Assembly: GCA_024811115.1 (NCBI GenBank)
Contig: JAKOGH010000053.1
Span: 1-11,026 of the forward strand
DNA from: Terana coerulea
Lineage: Eukaryota; Basidiomycota; Agaricomycetes; Polyporales; Phanerochaetaceae
DNA: 11,026 nt
Direction of reading: 5' to 3'
Numbering within the stretch: the stretch's first letter is position 1; the number at the start of each line of letters is the position of its first letter. Positions 8,370 to 11,026 of the stretch are shown piece by piece. The translations under genes were made by a program, and so were the position numbers. Below the pieces are notes generated by a model, which saw only the letters and a program-made list of their open reading frames with translations, did no database searches and was not told where the DNA came from.

Positions 8370-9515
8370 ACATGGGAGGCCAGATGAGGGCGAAGAGCAA
8401 GCGCGACATTGCTGGGCAAGTGTCGGAGGGGGCACATGGCATTGTGATCCGTGGCGGAATGATCGTGCTCGGGGCGCCCTCAGGTACACCGGAGTATGCC
8501 GATAAGACTCGATCGACGCGTCTCCCTCTCAACGCTTCTCGTCTTTCAGTCGTACTCGCACGGATTGTAGTCAAGTTTGCTCATATTTTCTGACAAGCCG
8601 GTCTCACACGTGGCCATGGGACTCACTCGACGCGCCGTCTTCCCTCGCCCTCGTTTCGACTGCCGCGATGCGCGATGCGTCGGTCACCATGTATGCGCTT
8701 TATTTCGCTGCCTATGGCCCACGCCTGTCTGTCACGCACTCGCGCTCGAGTGGCGGCTCCCACTGACCGCATACAAGCAACCCTTTGCGCCAAGCCAGGC
8801 CTGCTCTCTTGACCGGATCCTTCGAAAAAGGCCTCCCAACTCTTCCTGCTCCCTGCCCCACTCGCCACCACCCACAGTCTTCCTCTGCCCTCGGTGGCAG
8901 GGACCTGGCAATGTGTATGGACCGCCAAAACAACCGGGATGTGAGTCATTTACCCGATTTCTTGCCAGGCAGGTACTTACCGTTACCTCCCTTGATGCTT
9001 AGGACTGCGGGGAATGCCCGCTATCGTGCCGATGCGGACGTCATCGTCATGACAGGTTTTGCAGGATATGTGCTGTACTGGAATAGAGTACTGCGCTCGA
9101 CCAAGGTGCGTACCGGAATCATATTACGCTTTGCAGCGTGCTGATGATCTACAGACGTATAGTTGTCAGGTTTTCCTGGGTGGTCCACATCAGTACTCTA
9201 CATAAGAATGAACATCCATTGAAGAAGTAAGGCCCTTTAGAAATGGAATCATTCCCGCCAGTGCTCTCGCTGTACCTCGACGGCCTCAATATCGTACCTT
9301 TGTACCTCGTTTCTTCGTCGGACAGCAGTCTGCAACAGAACGTTTTTGGTACGTCTTCGAGGTACCGTACACTCAATTCTCCTGAATATGAGTGTAGGCT
9401 TGGCTGAGACCCTAAGGCAGATTTGTGGAAGAGAATGAAGGATTGTGAGTTTGCAGCGGGCGTGCCTCGTGCTCAAGCCACACTCCAATGGGCAATGACG
9501 ACCTGCCGATCCTAG
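8370..9515. other. Region right of the MITE, no supported gene
   Basis: Open frames at 8372-8593 (+), 8577-9002 (+) and 8623-8949 (-) overlap in different frames and show no motif, no consistent splice sites and no recognisable family. The 8600-8900 part is C-rich. Short repeats of GTACCTCG occur at 9272, 9302 and, inverted, at 9358, too small to interpret. Confidence 0.45.
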
Positions 9516-10425
9516 GAGGCCCTACGCTCGCACCTGGGAATCAGAAGCCGCGCGGTGCACAGTGCGTCACGTCCGTACCAGACCCAGTACTCTCCTCGAC
9601 GCATCCTTCGGTTATCGAAAGCTTTATGCCTCGCCGTAGTGGGCGGGGTTAGCTACGTTGTGCTCTGTCCGGCGAATACGTTTGCGGCTCGAGAATCTCG
9701 GTACGTTTCTTATCTGCCATCCCATCTAAAATCTTTCTAACTGTACGCGTGTTGCTAGGCGTACAACAAGACGTGATTTTCCCCTTCTTGGACCCTCAAG
9801 ACGTCCTGTACACGCTTGTAAATCCATCTTTACTGGGCACCGCTACTCCACCATAATATTGCTTGGTGCTGCCCTTGTCGCCGGTGGGTCGCCTTCTCTG
9901 TATGCCTTGGCTACTGCTCACAGCCACGATCTCCGCAGGTCCAAGAACAGCATGCGGGCTAGTAAGATGGAGTTGGCGAGGGAACTCACTCTTGGTCTAG
10001 GTGGGTGCTCGGCTTGTAGTCGCTATACCTGGAATACTCGCTGATTTTACAACATAGACACCTCGCCAAGACCCACACCCGCGTCGTATTTTACCTGGCG
10101 GCAAAGGGACCCGGAAGACATACTTGGAGCCGCCGGCATAAATCTTGGACCTCCCGTACGAAAATCCAGAGACCTACCAAATGTTACGTCCTTCCGTCGC
10201 TGCTTGTCCCCATCTTATTCAATACACCGAGCATTTAGCGGATCATCAACCCGCATCTTCACACCACATCTCTGGCGCACTATCCGCATCCCGTCCGTCG
10301 CATTCAACCGCCCATGGGACAGATTGTGTGGAGGTTACACATACCGCGCCAAACGTCATCAAATCGCTGGAAACAGTCACTGGCAAGTAGAAATGAATGG
10401 TGGGGCGGCTAGGTTGAGGAGTTAG
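9516..10425 (+). CDS. Possible spliced gene of unknown function with two hydrophobic segments (5' end unresolved)
   Basis: Three exons join in one frame: 9516-9700, 9759-10000 and 10058-10425 (TAG 10423-10425). The introns, 9701-9758 (GTACGT donor, TCTAAC branch, GCTAG acceptor) and 10001-10057 (GTGGGT donor, GCTGAT, CATAG acceptor), are 58 and 57 bases, the size used in the neighbouring gene. The joined frame is open for about 265 codons. It has two hydrophobic stretches (LCLAVVGGVSYVVL near 9630 and STIILLGAALVAGG near 9850), then a long Arg/Ser/Pro-rich hydrophilic tail. There is no in-frame ATG before the first hydrophobic segment, so an upstream exon is missing or the model is wrong. No domain is recognised. 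It could be a membrane protein, a decayed gene, or a chance open frame. Confidence 0.27.
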
Positions 10426-10748
10426 TTGCTGGATGTATTCAATTTGTCAGCAGAGGTACGCTCTCACACTAACTGTATCACTGCTCTAAAGTTAATCTTT
10501 CGCTCCGAAGCCTGCCATGGGAAGCACCCATAGCTCTCGTGCGTTCGGGGCATACTTTTATCCACAGGTGTCTCGTCTACTGGCTGGTGGCGAAGATTCG
10601 ACGGCATGGCGCTGAAATTGCGAAACCGCCTTCCTGTCCCATTCAGGGCCGCACTTCTCAGTATCGCCGAACCCGCAAATCCAGCTTGCCGTCCGCAAGC
10701 CTCATTATTGTATTGCCAGCCGCTGGACTGATTTATTACTCTACATAG
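10426..10748. other. Intergenic stretch, nothing supported
   Basis: Only short ORFs, for example a 41-codon one at 10606-10731, none with a motif. A long minus-strand frame (10464-11009) covers it but is dominated by Arg, Gly, Ser and Pro and looks like a by-product of GC-rich sequence. Confidence 0.35.
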
Positions 10749-11026
10749 CGGAGCTTTATCGAGGCGGACCTCGGGCTCTGGGACTGGATTAATCGTGCGC
10801 GGACCCGCCTCCACGCCGCGCGAAGTGTGTTTGCCAAGGCTTCGCCCCGGCCATCCTGCGACGAAACCGCTCAATCCTCGATATGTTCGGCCCCGCCCGC
10901 TACGCTTTGGACCGCAGTAGCGCTGGCTTTGGGGCTGAAACGAATCGGACTGGTGCCCACCTTGGCTTTGCTTCGCAGGCGGTGGCTCATACTGCCTTCT
11001 GACGGACACGCCCGTCGTTCACGTGC
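10749..11026 (+). CDS. Open frame running off the right edge, possible partial exon
   Basis: The + strand frame after the TAG at 10746-10748 stays open for 92 codons to the end of the window. It reads protein-like in part (IEADLGLWDWINRARTRL, then a hydrophobic TLWTAVALALGLKRIGLVP). There is no ATG in it, so if it is real it would be an internal exon or part of a gene continuing beyond 11026. The opposite strand is equally open here, which lowers confidence. Confidence 0.15.

Noticed and set aside
7826..8593. ORFs flanking the MITE (7826-8050 and 8372-8593) as two halves of a gene interrupted by the insertion
   Set aside because: Removing the element and one TA leads quickly to a stop in the joined frame, and neither half has a recognisable motif.
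9272..9365. GTACCTCG repeats (9272, 9302) and inverted copy (9358)
   Set aside because: Eight bases only, with no flanking similarity, target duplication or arm extension; consistent with chance.
9379..9515. Upstream first exon starting ATGAGTGTAGG (near 9388) for the candidate gene at 9516
   Set aside because: This frame meets TGA before the GTGAGT donor near 9445, so it cannot join the exon at 9516.
10464..11009. 181-codon minus-strand ORF
   Set aside because: Composition is dominated by Arg, Gly, Ser, Pro and Gln with no domain-like pattern, and the other strand is open in the same place. Not supported as a gene on its own.

Overview
The window looks like nuclear DNA of a filamentous basidiomycete, most likely an agaricomycete (a wood-decay type such as Polyporales is a guess). 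The reasons are one gene cut by many very short introns (about 45-120 bases, GT..AG, pyrimidine-rich 3' ends), GC-rich coding DNA, and a protein architecture typical of expanded agaricomycete families: C2-like domain, helical linker, NACHT NTPase, WD40 repeats. There is no sign of bacterial gene organisation.

Left half (about 343-5929, + strand): one large gene for a NACHT-WD40 protein, a fungal NLR-like or STAND signal-transducing ATPase of the broad class that includes HET-E/NWD proteins. I could trace eleven exons from an ATG at 422 to a stop at 5927-5929. The order is a C2-like domain (422-934), an alpha-helical region with an HPY..LAW motif (1003-1777), a NACHT domain with clear Walker A, Walker B and sensor motifs (1896 to about 3080), a helical connector (about 3091-3720), 14 WD40 repeats forming two seven-bladed propellers (about 3743-5528), and a family-typical C-terminal tail (5592-5929). 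After correction of the lesions below, the exon lengths sum to exactly 1618 codons, which supports the model.

The gene appears broken as read here. It has an in-frame TAA at 1098-1100, a one-base gain in an A run at 1143-1147, a one-base loss in a T run near 1272-1276, and a one-base loss near 3080-3092, between the NACHT and the connector. The first two indels offset each other and leave an open but non-homologous 30-residue stretch. Either this is a young pseudogene of a multigene family or the assembly has homopolymer errors; the sequence alone cannot decide.

Right half (5930-11026): mostly gene-poor. The one certain feature is a 401-bp miniature inverted-repeat element (7967-8367) with identical 65-bp terminal inverted repeats beginning CAGTG and flanked by TA, the hallmark of a non-autonomous Tc1/mariner (pogo/Fot-like) transposon. 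A possible spliced gene of unknown function lies at about 9516-10425, and an open frame runs off the right edge (10749-11026). The rest shows only short or unsupported ORFs. The layout is that of an accessory, rapidly turning-over fungal region: a decayed or decaying NLR next to transposon debris.
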